NCBI GenBank assembly: GCA_949358305.1
Contig: OX442315.1
Span: forward strand, 34,250,427 to 34,314,426
Direction: 5' to 3'
DNA length: 64,000 nt
Origin: Strigamia acuminata
Taxonomy: Eukaryota; Arthropoda; Chilopoda; Geophilomorpha; Linotaeniidae
The translations under genes were made by a program, and so were the position numbers. Each line of letters begins with the position of its first letter. Positions within the stretch are counted from its first letter, which is position 1. Under the pieces are notes generated by a model. It did no database searches. It was not told the DNA's origin and worked only from the letters and a program-made list of their open reading frames with translations. Below are positions 55,706-64,000 of the stretch, piece by piece.

Positions 55706-55994
55706 ATTAGCCCAAATAATAACCATAGTGATGATCATTAATGTTGTTGTTTACTCTAAAAAAAAAGCAGTAACTGCTACGAAATTGTTCTTACGATCGA
55801 GATCGTTGCGATCGATCTAACGAAAATCCAAGATGGCTGCCAGCAAGACCTGATTTGAACGAGAAAACTCGTTGAACGGAGTTTTAAATGTGTCGTGCAG
55901 GTCGTTTCCGTTTAACTGTATGAATTAATTCGTGTAGATGTCGTGTGAATACGAGTGTAAACACATTTACACTGGTTGACTTTTCGAATGCACC
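55706..55994 (+). mobile_element. MITE 'GGCGCATTCAATAA', right-hand partial copy
   Basis: Starts within the family at AATAATAACCATAGTGATGA, passes CGATCTAACGAAAATCCAAG and ATGGCTGCCAGCAAGACC, and ends CTTTTCGAATGCACC before TA. The left third is missing. The terminus differs from the full copies and reads GGTGCATTCGAAAAG inward. Confidence 0.68.
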
Positions 55995-56006
55995 TACTGC
56001 TGAATA

Positions 56007-56136
56007 GACCTTTGGAAAAATGAGGTCAGGTGATGCGATCAAGTGATCGGAACAATGATTGTCTCCCACGAGAAAAACCATTGCAAAATATTGTTAATTT
56101 GTAGTTTTCTTATTATGTCATAGTTTTTCAATGGTC
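56007..56136. mobile_element. TA-target MITE 'GACCTTTGGAAAAATGA', copy 3 (130 bp)
   Basis: Inverted ends GACCTTTGGAAAAATGAGGT and, from the right, GACCATTGAAAAACTATGAC, flanked by TA (56005-56006, 56137-56138). It is the shortest and cleanest copy. It sits 12 bp from the element at 55706-55994. Confidence 0.82.
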
Positions 56137-56239
56137 TATTAAATATTTTTGTTGCCAATGCGCATTATTGTTGCTACAAAGATAAGTTAAGGTCGGAAAT
56201 GAAGTGATGCTGTGACCGGTTTTCGGTTAGTGTAGCACT

Positions 56240-56512
56240 TTCCTTTCAGGGGCCAATGGGAAGGTGGACCATAATAGTGCAAGAGTGGACTGTACAAAGG
56301 GCCAATATTCTATTGGAAATGCAGTCAAATCAGGACTGCCACAAAACAAGCCTCTTGGATCCTTTCTTTTTCCATTTTTGTTCAACATGGTGACGCTTAG
56401 GGAATTGGCCTCTTACCGTAAGCGACATATGGTCTGGGTTTTTAACTGACCACGCCGACACAACATTTTACGCGTTACACAACCACATGTTAGTCTTAGA
56501 CGCATTTTCTTA
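56240..56512 (+). pseudogene. LINE (non-LTR retrotransposon) reverse transcriptase fragment, frameshifted
   Basis: The plus-strand frame from about 56264 translates to a stretch with VKSGLPQ (SGLPQ codons from 56330), followed by PLGSFLF. This matches the conserved SGxPQGSxLGPLLF segment of LINE reverse transcriptases. About 40 codons later, in the frame shifted by one base (from 56448), comes HADTTFYALHNH, the remains of the YADDT catalytic motif. The spacing between the two motifs is what the family shows. The frame is closed by a TGA at the shift point, and the second motif has lost one catalytic aspartate (ADT for ADD). No other domain, 5' end or A tail is visible. It is a dead fragment. 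The clade (Jockey, CR1, L2 or other) is not assignable from this length. Confidence 0.75.
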
Positions 56513-56925
56513 GGACAAAGTAAGCAATGGAAAAAGGCATGATGACACTGACCCCTAGACAACTGAATAAACGGCCATAAACCACAAAACATTCATGTCA
56601 TTCTTTATCAACATGTCGTGCATCCGGTGCTATCAAGACAATCCCTAAGTCCAGATGTCGTCCGTTCACTCTGACAACACAACCGACAACCCTATGCTTA
56701 CAGTTAAGCTAAATAAATGGGTTGTTTTGACACGCAAGTGGACTTTTAGAACCCGGCTTCTTAAAATTTAGAATAAGTTAAGCAGATGTCAATTCTATTG
56801 TTTGGCAATAAATTGTGGCAACAAGCACACTTTGTCTTTAATCCTCCCAAGATTTATACTGCATTTTCCTATACTTCCAGACATTGTGATCGATCAACAA
56901 AAGTGTATCATTGTCAAAGGAATAG
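56513..56925. other. No gene; probably decayed LINE or unique sequence
   Basis: Follows the reverse transcriptase remnant, but its translations contain stops in all frames and no further motif. A small TACTC-family fragment begins after it. Confidence 0.4.
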
Positions 56926-57009
56926 AACTACTTTTCCACGTAGTAAAACACAGTACACAGTTAGGCGTAAACCGGCTGGAATAGGTCAACGTTGTGGTGG
57001 TTTTGAGTA
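56926..57009 (-). mobile_element. TACTC-family MITE, truncated copy 9
   Basis: AACTACTTTTCCACGTAGTA, CACAGTTAGGCGTAAACCGG and GGTTTTGAGTA before TA match the right-hand end of 24867-25268. The left part is absent or unrecognisable. Confidence 0.6.
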
Positions 57010-57579
57010 TAGAGAATAACATTGAGACCGGTAAGAAAGTTACATCATGCAAGCAACCAGTACTGCTAGCCAATGACATAAGTAATTATGCACTCACACA
57101 TGTTTGTTCACAGAGAAGCCGGCTAGGACAAACATGTGTAATTGGCTGGATACAATTCCAGCAGCAACTCAAATTAAAAAAATGGTGACTGAACTGAAGA
57201 CCAAGTTGACCTAAAATTCCTTCTAGCTTTAAACACATTTCTCAGTTGTTGTTTAGTCTTTTGAATCCAGTCCAGACACTTTGGAAGTGTCATAGGTCCT
57301 TGAACGTAGATGAAGGTGGTTCCCCTCGAGGAGAGCAGGCACTCTGTCTTCTTAATTCAAACGTGGCATTCTGAATTTATAATGGTGGATTCGTTTCCAT
57401 ATGGTGAACCAAGATTTAATGCAGAAAAGTTGAGATTCCAGTAGGGAATTTGAACTTCCTCTTACTGTGACATGTGAAAATGGTTGTGTGATGTGTAGAC
57501 AAAGGTACATGAATATGTATAGTGCACTATGTATTAAACAATGTAGAAAGTTGCTTTCACTGGATCAAGGATGACTCTA
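57010..57579. other. No gene recognised
   Basis: A direct word ACATGTGT / ACACATGT near 57098 and 57133 is a small near-palindrome. No protein-like frame. Confidence 0.45.
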
Positions 57580-57985
57580 TACTCAAAAAGGCCCCCAAAT
57601 CTCATTGGTCAAGCCATTTTACTGGTGTAGTGATCCAAACAAATAGACCCAAACACCAGAATTGCATTACAGTGTACAGACATTGTAATCGATCGCCTAG
57701 GTAACGGCCAAAATTTCAAAATTATATGCTTTCCAGACAAAGCAATCAATAAACAGAAAAAACATGAGTTTTACATTTATATGTGCATAAAACTATATTT
57801 CATAAATGGAAATAACATTTTTTAATAAGAAAAATCCAAATTATATTAACTTAAATGGTCATAACAATCACAAAAATAAATAAAAGTCAAAACTACTTCT
57901 CCTAGTGGTAGTATACAGTCTGGAGTTAGTAGTGATGAGGCTCGACCAATGGGATTTGGAGGCCTTCTTGAGTTCAACAAAAGTA
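57580..57985 (-). mobile_element. TACTC-family MITE, copy 8
   Basis: Left end TACTCAAAAAGGCCCCCAAA; right end GGAGGCCTTCTTGAGTTCAA...AAGTA before TA. Inner CTCATTGGTCAAGCC and GGCTCGACCAATGGGA form the family's inverted blocks. Interior GTGTACAGACATTGTAATCG is the reverse of 9891-10316. Confidence 0.83.
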
Positions 57986-58252
57986 TAGTCACTGAGCTTT
58001 TCTGAATATTGACAGAATCTTGGATTCCTACTCAGGGCTGAGAAAATTGCATCAACTTCATGGCATCCTTTCTGCCTCAGGGTCAGCACTGTGAATTGTC
58101 GAAGCGCTCTACACAATTGCGTTTTGTTCTGAGGGCGTTCGTCTCTTTCATTTAAAGATGTTCATTCACTTCATTGTGTGCAACCAACGATTCTGTTTTT
58201 GCTGTTTTTAGTTTCTCTGCAAACAAAATGGACGTGCAAACAAAAGGATAAC

Positions 58253-58841
58253 AAGTAAATATAAAAAACTACGTTTTTGGAAAAGGCTTTTATATTGGTT
58301 TTTCAAATCCAGAGTGCGCTACTACCGCAGAGTTTTTCGTGATTGTCGTGTATGCGCCGAAAATCGTAAACGAATGGACTCTTCCACATTAAAATGGTTA
58401 AACAAAATGTATGGGCAGATAGGAATTTTTATTTTAACTAGGATTAGCCTCTTTTCAGAATTTATTGAGCACTTTATAATTAAAAACGAAGCAGATTTAG
58501 GGTTGACCCTCGCAATCTGGCATCCATTTTAGTTAAAATATACCAGTGGTGGCGCTATTGTGCACCGGAAGTTGAAACAAACATTCAAGTCAAGTTAAAT
58601 AAAAGCCTTTAAAAGAAAATATACAGGTTTATAGGGCATTAAACCAGCTACAAACTGAAACTGTTTTCAGAATTTATCGAAACCTTTTTAACATCGAAAA
58701 AAGCAGTTTTGGAGTCGAGTCGAACAATTTGCCATCCATTATAGTTTCAGTCAAGTACAGGTGGCACTAGCAACACCGGAAGTTGAAACAAACAAACACA
58801 CAAACATTCATGTCAAGTTAAATAAAAGCCTTTTAAAAGAG
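58253..58841 (+). repeat. Dispersed repeat 'AAATAAAAGCCTTT', copy 2 (with internal direct duplication)
   Basis: Same start (AAGTAAATATAAAAAACTAC) and same end as 6181-6566. The end segment, GGTGGCGCTA...CCGGAAGTTGAAACAAAC...GTCAAGTTAAATAAAAGCCT, occurs twice (58547-58615 and 58748-58838), so this copy contains an extra end. That suggests two overlapping insertions or a segmental duplication. Confidence 0.65.
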
Positions 58842-59979
58842 TTGGCTGAGCAGTGTCAATTAGTACACTTTGCTTTGCCAATCGTGTAAGACGTTATCGA
58901 AATGCCGCCGTGATTGATCAATCGGGGATTCTGTTGGCCCGGCAGATTGAGGCGACAGCAGCAGCATATAAGTTGCTGCTTCCATATTCTGCCATCTTGC
59001 CTGAGTATGCTAAGTAAGGTTATTACAGCAGCATCTGGCAAGAATTACTGTAAAAAATTATAACGGCGCTTTTATTAGATTTAGATTTCAGAAGTGGTAT
59101 GATGGTAAATGTCCACACCGTCGGACATTTCCATTGATTATTGTACTGTTCTTGATGCAGTGAGATTATTTTTATTCTTGTTAATTATTCTTAAAGTTTT
59201 GACTTTTAAGAAACTTTAAACAGTTGTGTAGGAAACCACAAGTGCTCCCTGGTGGCAAGAACAACAAACAGCCTACAAGCGCTATGGCACATTATACAAA
59301 GAATTTGCTAATTTTAAAGCTTAGGTGATTGCATTATTTGAATGACTGTCTCAGCTTGAAAGACCACTTGAAATATTTTTGGAGACTATTGATTGGGTAA
59401 TCTGATCTCTTATTTCCTAAGAATGATGAGTAAAGGTGACGGTTCAAGAACTTAGGAATATGATTTAGAGCTTCCATTGGTTTGTAAAGCTATTTTACTG
59501 TCGGGTGATGATGAACTGTGATGCTTTTTTCAAGTAAGATGTGTGCTTTGTGATTGCAAATGTTCTCGCTGTATTGCAAGCTTCCATTGTTCTCATTACA
59601 ATGGGTTGCGCCGCAGCCATTCGTGTGGAAAGATGCTGCTATGGATGGCGCCTGCTTGTGTTCTCGGAGTGCTTGCAAGTATTGCTTACACGGAATTGTT
59701 GTACAAATTATGAGTTGTAGGTGTAGTGCTTCAATTAGTTTGGATGTAGCAAATATTCGACGGCCAGTTCTTGGTGCCGAAATAAACGCAACAAATACAT
59801 GAATCTCAGAAACAATAAAGTTGGGAGTTGAGATTAGAGTTTTCTTACTTATGGTGAGAAGATCAATGGAGATCCATCATTTTCTTTCGAAATTATTTAC
59901 AGCATTATCGACTGATCGTATGGAGCAAAGAACAAACAGCGGAAATGTTATTCAATGGGAATGACGTCACGTTCAAACA
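58842..59979. other. No gene recognised
   Basis: A+T-rich. The overlapping plus/minus frames at 59490-59802 are unsupported; the plus one is cysteine-rich but has no regular spacing. Confidence 0.45.
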
Positions 59980-60073
59980 CGAAACGAGTTTTGCATACGT
60001 TTTAGAGTTTTTGAATGCACCTAGTGTAAAAAATGTCATAATTGTACGGGAAAAGTACTTGCCGCAAACTGTG
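59980..60073. repeat. GCATTCAA-type terminus joined to a 'CACAGTTTGCGG' MITE fragment
   Basis: GTTTTAGAGTTTTTGAATGC then ACC (to about 60021) equals 3700-3731. It abuts TA and then GTGTAAAAAATGTCATAATT and TTGCCGCAAACTGTG before TA, the right-hand end of the family at 21262. The join falls exactly at a TA of the host element, as expected for a TA-target insertion. Confidence 0.62.
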
Positions 60074-60086
60074 TAATGTGATAGAC

Positions 60087-60186
60087 CAGGGCTCTTTCGA
60101 TGTCAAGATACCTATATACCTAATCCTAATCCTAATCCTAAATTGTAACTTTTGGCTCTTCCGTCTCAAAAGGTTGCCAACCCCTG
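60087..60186. mobile_element. hAT-like MITE, 100 bp, with 8-bp duplication
   Basis: Starts CAGGGCTCTTTCG and ends GGTTGCCAACCCCTG. Flanked by an exact 8-bp duplication, TGATAGAC (60079-60086 and 60187-60194). CAGGG ends with an 8-bp duplication are a hAT signature, and GGTTGGCAACCCCTG-type ends are widespread in animal hAT elements. The core is (CCTAAT)n. It is inserted 13 bp from the MITE fragment to its left. Confidence 0.85.
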
Positions 60187-60194
60187 TGATAGAC

Positions 60195-60640
60195 CATGAG
60201 AAATCATAGGGTAGGCTGAGAGAGAGAGAGAGAGAAAAATCATCTGACAGCAAATATTTGCAATACTCAGGACTTTTTTATCCAATGTTGGACGAGCGCA
60301 TATACACAGTACTTGTACATATGGTTTTAATAACGCGGTTTCTGTTCTGTGCAGGCATTTCTTAATTAAAGCACAAACCCAATAAATACACAATACTGGG
60401 CAAAAATTCAATCATTATTTGTCATATGGAAGAAAGTCTCTATATTCGGTTTCCGATAATTTGTATCATCGATGTTATAAAGTTTGGATATCAGTCAAAG
60501 GCTACAGAAACATCACAAATCTTCAGTGATGACTAATGAGATAAGACTGACAGAAAACCCTCCTCAGAGATGCAACAACATACCTCTTTGGGTGAAAATA
60601 AAATTGGTAAAAAACCGAAACTTTGAACGCATTTAATGTT
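60195..60640. other. No gene; GA microsatellite
   Basis: (AG)n at 60218-60236. TTGAACGCATTTAATG at 60624 resembles GCATTCAA-type ends and is interrupted by the following LTR. Minus frames at 60002-60411 are unsupported. Confidence 0.5.
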
Positions 60641-60814
60641 TGTTGGAAGTTAACGGTCGGTTAATGGCGCCAGGGCGATGTTTGGCGAATATATACGACG
60701 GACGGATTAATAGTGCAGCCAATCACAGTGCTTTTGTATAATCCTTTGTAGTATTTAACCTTTTGTTTTACAATGAATAAACCACTGATTGTTTCGTGCC
60801 GAAGATTTCCAACA
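60641..60814 (+). mobile_element. Solo LTR, family L2, 174 bp
   Basis: Starts TGTTGGAAGTTAACGGTCGG and ends GAAGATTTCCAACA. Perfect 5-bp duplication ATGTT (60636-60640 and 60815-60819). Shares with 48496-48694: the start, AGCCAAT, TATTTAACCTT, ATGAATAAACCACT (which carries AATAAA), and the end. About 25 bp shorter. No internal region. Confidence 0.9.
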
Positions 60815-61734
60815 ATGTTTTCTTAACATTTCCATGTCCATTTCTGTGAGACTGTACAAATGGGGAGTGGCAAAGTAAAAAAAACAAAAATTGACCAATA
60901 CAATTTAAAAAAAGAGTGGATATTGCTCAGAATTATGTTGACAATTCATTAAAGTTCTGGAAGTAAATAACTTGATTTGATGAATCAAAATGTGAGTTAT
61001 TTGGTCAATAAAAATGGCTGATGTATGGTAATCTTGATGTAAGACAAGAGGGCAAAATATCTGACCAAATTAACAAGAAATGTCTTTCACTGATTTCCGC
61101 ATGAACTCACACTCACAGCCAGTATAAACGCATGAAGTATTTCATTGTGTTTATGTTTGTTCTATGAAAAACGTTGGTTTTGCCAAATCTCTATTTTCTT
61201 TAATGAATTATATTTGTGAACTATTTAGTAACTGAGCATGAACACAACTTAATAAATTTTTTCTTTTCTAGTTGTTTCTTCGCCAATTAAAATGCAAACA
61301 ATTAGTAGTGTAAATGCAAGAAATGAATCTGTTACAAAATATTGGTGAAAACTGGAAAGCAGAGAGTTTAAATGATCTCAACATTAATTCAATCACTATG
61401 CATTGGATGTTCAGCTTTTGCCTGATAAACAATTAGACAGAACTTGTTTCCTGGGAAAGGGAAATCCCTGGATTACAAATCAGATTGGTTTCTTAAGAAA
61501 ACAATGCACACAAAAAAAAAACAATTTGCGCTAATGCGTGTAGAGGGCGTTGCACACACACTACTATAATGTCTATAATCGAAACTTGGAAAAATCAAAA
61601 ACTACATATATTGATGTTTATTAAAGTAAGAGTTGTTATTGTCCTAGCACTAAACCGAAAATAAGACCATTGTGTTGTATTCGAGTTTCTCCGAAAACTG
61701 GAATTGAAAAATTAGTTTAAAATTGCATGTTTTT
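60815..61734. other. No gene recognised
   Basis: A+T-rich. An A run lies near 61514. No repeat partners or inverted ends. Confidence 0.5.
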
Positions 61735-61872
61735 CTGATTAAATGCTGTTTGCTGTGCTTTGGGACCGAAAGCAGACTAAATCAGCCGCCAGTTTTTAAA
61801 TTAGATCGATACAACACTCAGTGAAGCAGTTTAAAAATGCTGTTTGGTCTAAATGACTTTTTGAATGCAGCT
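61735..61872 (+). repeat. Dispersed repeat X, copy 4
   Basis: GAAAGCAGACTAAATCAGCC, AATTAGATCGATACAA, AAATGCTGTTTGGTCTAAAT, ending TTTTTGAATGCAGCTA. The end again resembles the GCATTCAA core with TA outside. Confidence 0.62.
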
Positions 61873-62527
61873 ACAATGCAGCTACCATGTTGCATACTAA
61901 TTGGTTTATCGCCCGTATCTCCTGAACAATAGGTTTTCACGCATCTGGGATAAACGCAATTGAAAGCTCATTAAATTCTGCTTCAGATTGTCACAGTCAC
62001 CGTGGATGCCCGAAAGGCAGCCACTGGATCGGCAACGGCTTCTACGAGTGACTAATCTGGATAAATTGCTGCATCATGGAACCTGTGAAACCACTGTTTA
62101 TCCTGCAATAACTCTTGTATTGAGATTGTCTATGCTGACACTTGAATGTAAATTACCAAACAATAAAAAATCTTAACCAAACTACTTTCGGTTTAACCCT
62201 AAATTACTTTTTCTGTTAAGTTAATACCAGTATCCATTCTAATCGTTGTGTGGAATTTTTGAATTGACTGTCAGGCTTAAATTGTATTTGTTTACGACTA
62301 TATATATATATAGATCGTCTATCCACAGCTTTGTCCATCATTCAGTGGTGACACTTGACAGCACATTGACGTGTGTGATGGCAAATCAAAGGGCTTGACT
62401 CCCCCTGTTGTGCCATCAATAAAAATTCTTCTAATATTTTGACCAGCCGTTCATCGTGGCCAACGACCCGAAGTGATGATGAGCTCGTAGAAAACTATTA
62501 CGATAGCGATTGTTCGTGTATTGTTCT
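61873..62527. other. No gene; (TA)n run and a possible L3 LTR scrap
   Basis: (TA)n near 62300. AACTACTTTCGGTTT near 62180 echoes family L3 but too briefly to call. The 62-codon frame at 61988 is unsupported. Confidence 0.45.
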
Positions 62528-62778
62528 AAGTGGTCAGTCGCATCGACCTGAACGTTTCGAAATACTGTAATTAAAAAGACGATAAAATACGAATAAAAAG
62601 GGTTTTAGTAGTTGATAATCAATTTGCTATTAATAAGAGAAATATTTGAATATATTACAAAAGTTTTTGCTTATGTTTGAGTTTTTAACTAATCATTTGC
62701 TTAACTAGTATCGGATATCTGGAGTGCTGCTTTTATAACAGTATTTCGAAACGTTCAGGTCGATGCGACTGACCACTT
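62528..62778. mobile_element. Element with perfect 41-bp inverted ends, 251 bp
   Basis: The arm at 62528-62568 begins AAGTGGTCAGTCGCATCGAC and the arm at 62738-62778 is its exact inverse, all 41 bases. The 169-bp interior is A+T-rich with no frame. No clear target duplication is visible. Identity of the arms suggests a recent insertion or one maintained by gene conversion. Only one copy in the window. Confidence 0.85.
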
Positions 62779-64000
62779 TGCAGTTATGTAATTTGTAATT
62801 GTTTTAAAGTTATGTTTTGTCACATTGTACAATTTACTGTTTTTTAGCATCTTTAAACAAGATAGTCCCATCTTTGATTTTTAATTGTAAACAGGTAGAT
62901 GATGCCACTTTGTGAGATGTTATCTCGGCATCCAGCAGCCTGTTTACTTCCGGTTAGCGGTTACGAAAAATGGATAAACCGTGTAATTTTTAATGAAGGT
63001 AATATCGCTTGTGGATAAAGTTGCATTGAATTGCACAAGCAAATAGTTATTCTAAGAGATTGTGTACAGTTAATTGTAGTTGTAAACAAGTGTAAATGCA
63101 TTTACAGCTGGCAGTTACGGTCTTCGTTAAAGCAATCTCGCCTCCTTAGCTATAATCAAAGTAAAAACAGAAGACTAATATTTTCTACGTACGTACTACA
63201 TAAGTTGCGATTTAGGCTCGTAAAAGTTGTTTTAATGTAAAGAAAGCAAACAGAGGGATGGATGAGAAATAGTTTTGTGATAAGGTGGTTTTCATGGGTT
63301 GGAACGGGCAAATAAATGAATAAAAATAATGTGATTTTTGGTATGTTGGCTGTGGATGGGTTGAACACACTGCCGTTTATGAGTTCAGAATCGACCCAAA
63401 TATTCCCCAAGAGAGAAACAAAGGCTCACTCCCTTCTCATCTGGCAAAGATCCAAATACAAAAATCTATAAAACTTAAGCCGTTTGTATACAAGATTAAA
63501 TATTATGTCCTTCGCCTTGCTAACTGAATGTGCCGAGTTTGGAATCGCACTTCCAAAGAAGGAAAAATATCGTAAAAGAAGAAGCAGCAGAAGAAAAATG
63601 GTGGGGGGAAATTGAAAAATGTAGGCCGTTTAATGGCTGTAATGAATTGGGAGTGTAAAGTGCGTAATGCATCTGGTCACGATCCCATGTTATTGACACA
63701 AACAAGGTTTAATTATGGAATGGATCAGGAAGTATGGAAATTTCCAGTCGATATTATTCTCTAGTGTTTCAGCAAGAACTCCACTTTTGCTTTGCAACTT
63801 CCATAAATCACGCCGAAGGAGTTTTCCTCCGAAAGGAAAAGTTGAAAATAAAATTTATTTGGCCATTGCTAAATGATATAAAAGTGATATATATCATTGC
63901 TAATATGTTGTAGGGATTATTAATAAAGGTTTTAGTGGTTTCCTGGTAGTTTCGACTCTTTTTAATGCTACAAATAAAGGATTAATATAATAAGACGGTT
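62779..64000. other. No gene or repeat recognised
   Basis: A+T-rich. Frames at 63031, 63156 and 63520 are not protein-like. CATTTACAGCTG / ACAAGTGTAAATG near 63088 is a small inverted pair. No element ends seen up to the window edge. Confidence 0.45.

Noticed and set aside
62177-62260. Another L3 LTR copy
   Set aside because: Only about 15 bases echo the family, with no boundaries or duplication.

Overview
This window looks like non-coding, repeat-built DNA from an invertebrate animal. Everything here was read by eye, with no alignment or search. The sequence is strongly A+T-rich. It carries no recognisable host gene, rRNA or tRNA. Instead it holds dozens of short interspersed repeats with inverted ends, solo retrotransposon LTRs, minisatellites and poly-T runs. 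Short TTAGG-type runs (near 4424, 23744 and 29815) are a weak hint of an arthropod. They do not settle the lineage, and I do not name a species. Essentially all open reading frames of 60-160 codons are chance or lie inside repeats. The two exceptions worth mentioning are a broken LINE reverse transcriptase fragment (56240-56512) and a stop-poor, protein-like frame of about 75 codons on the minus strand (40197-40424).

Layout. 1-12.4 kb: a foldback element (136-890) carrying a nested TA-target MITE, a 220-bp MITE (2026), an ACATG-ended element (2283), a nested pair at 4484-5500, a second foldback copy holding a solo LTR (7207-7681), two copies of the TACTC family (8422, 9891), and two further MITEs. 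12.4-20.5 kb: a 20-22 bp minisatellite (13396), several single MITEs, and a 1-kb minisatellite with higher-order structure (19411-20447). 21-31 kb: two more nested pairs (21262, 22863), further MITEs, an ATTGCGA array and a cluster of hairpin elements (29469-29990). 31-46 kb: the second TA MITE, a perfect 43-bp palindrome (35115), an internally deleted LTR (37206), the protein-like minus-strand frame beside a MITE, and a 31-bp satellite (44703-45325). 46-64 kb: a tandem duplication with a MITE in one unit only, two solo LTRs 37 bp apart (48301, 48496), an array of ATTGGCCAAT palindromes, two hAT-like elements with 8-bp target duplications, the third foldback copy, the LINE fragment, another solo LTR (60641), and a 41-bp perfect inverted repeat (62528-62778).

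The informative part is the nesting. Several families are present in three or more copies, and different copies are broken by different younger elements. Other copies therefore act as empty sites, and target-site duplications can be read directly: TA for at least five MITE families, 8 bp for the hAT-like elements, 5 bp for the LTRs. No transposase gene is present, so every DNA element here is non-autonomous. The one thing that may be undescribed is the set of families whose ends share a GGTGCATTCAA-like core next to a TA target, together with two families sharing AGTTTGCGG...TTTTCCCTTA ends. Each set looks like several MITE lineages driven by one transposase source.
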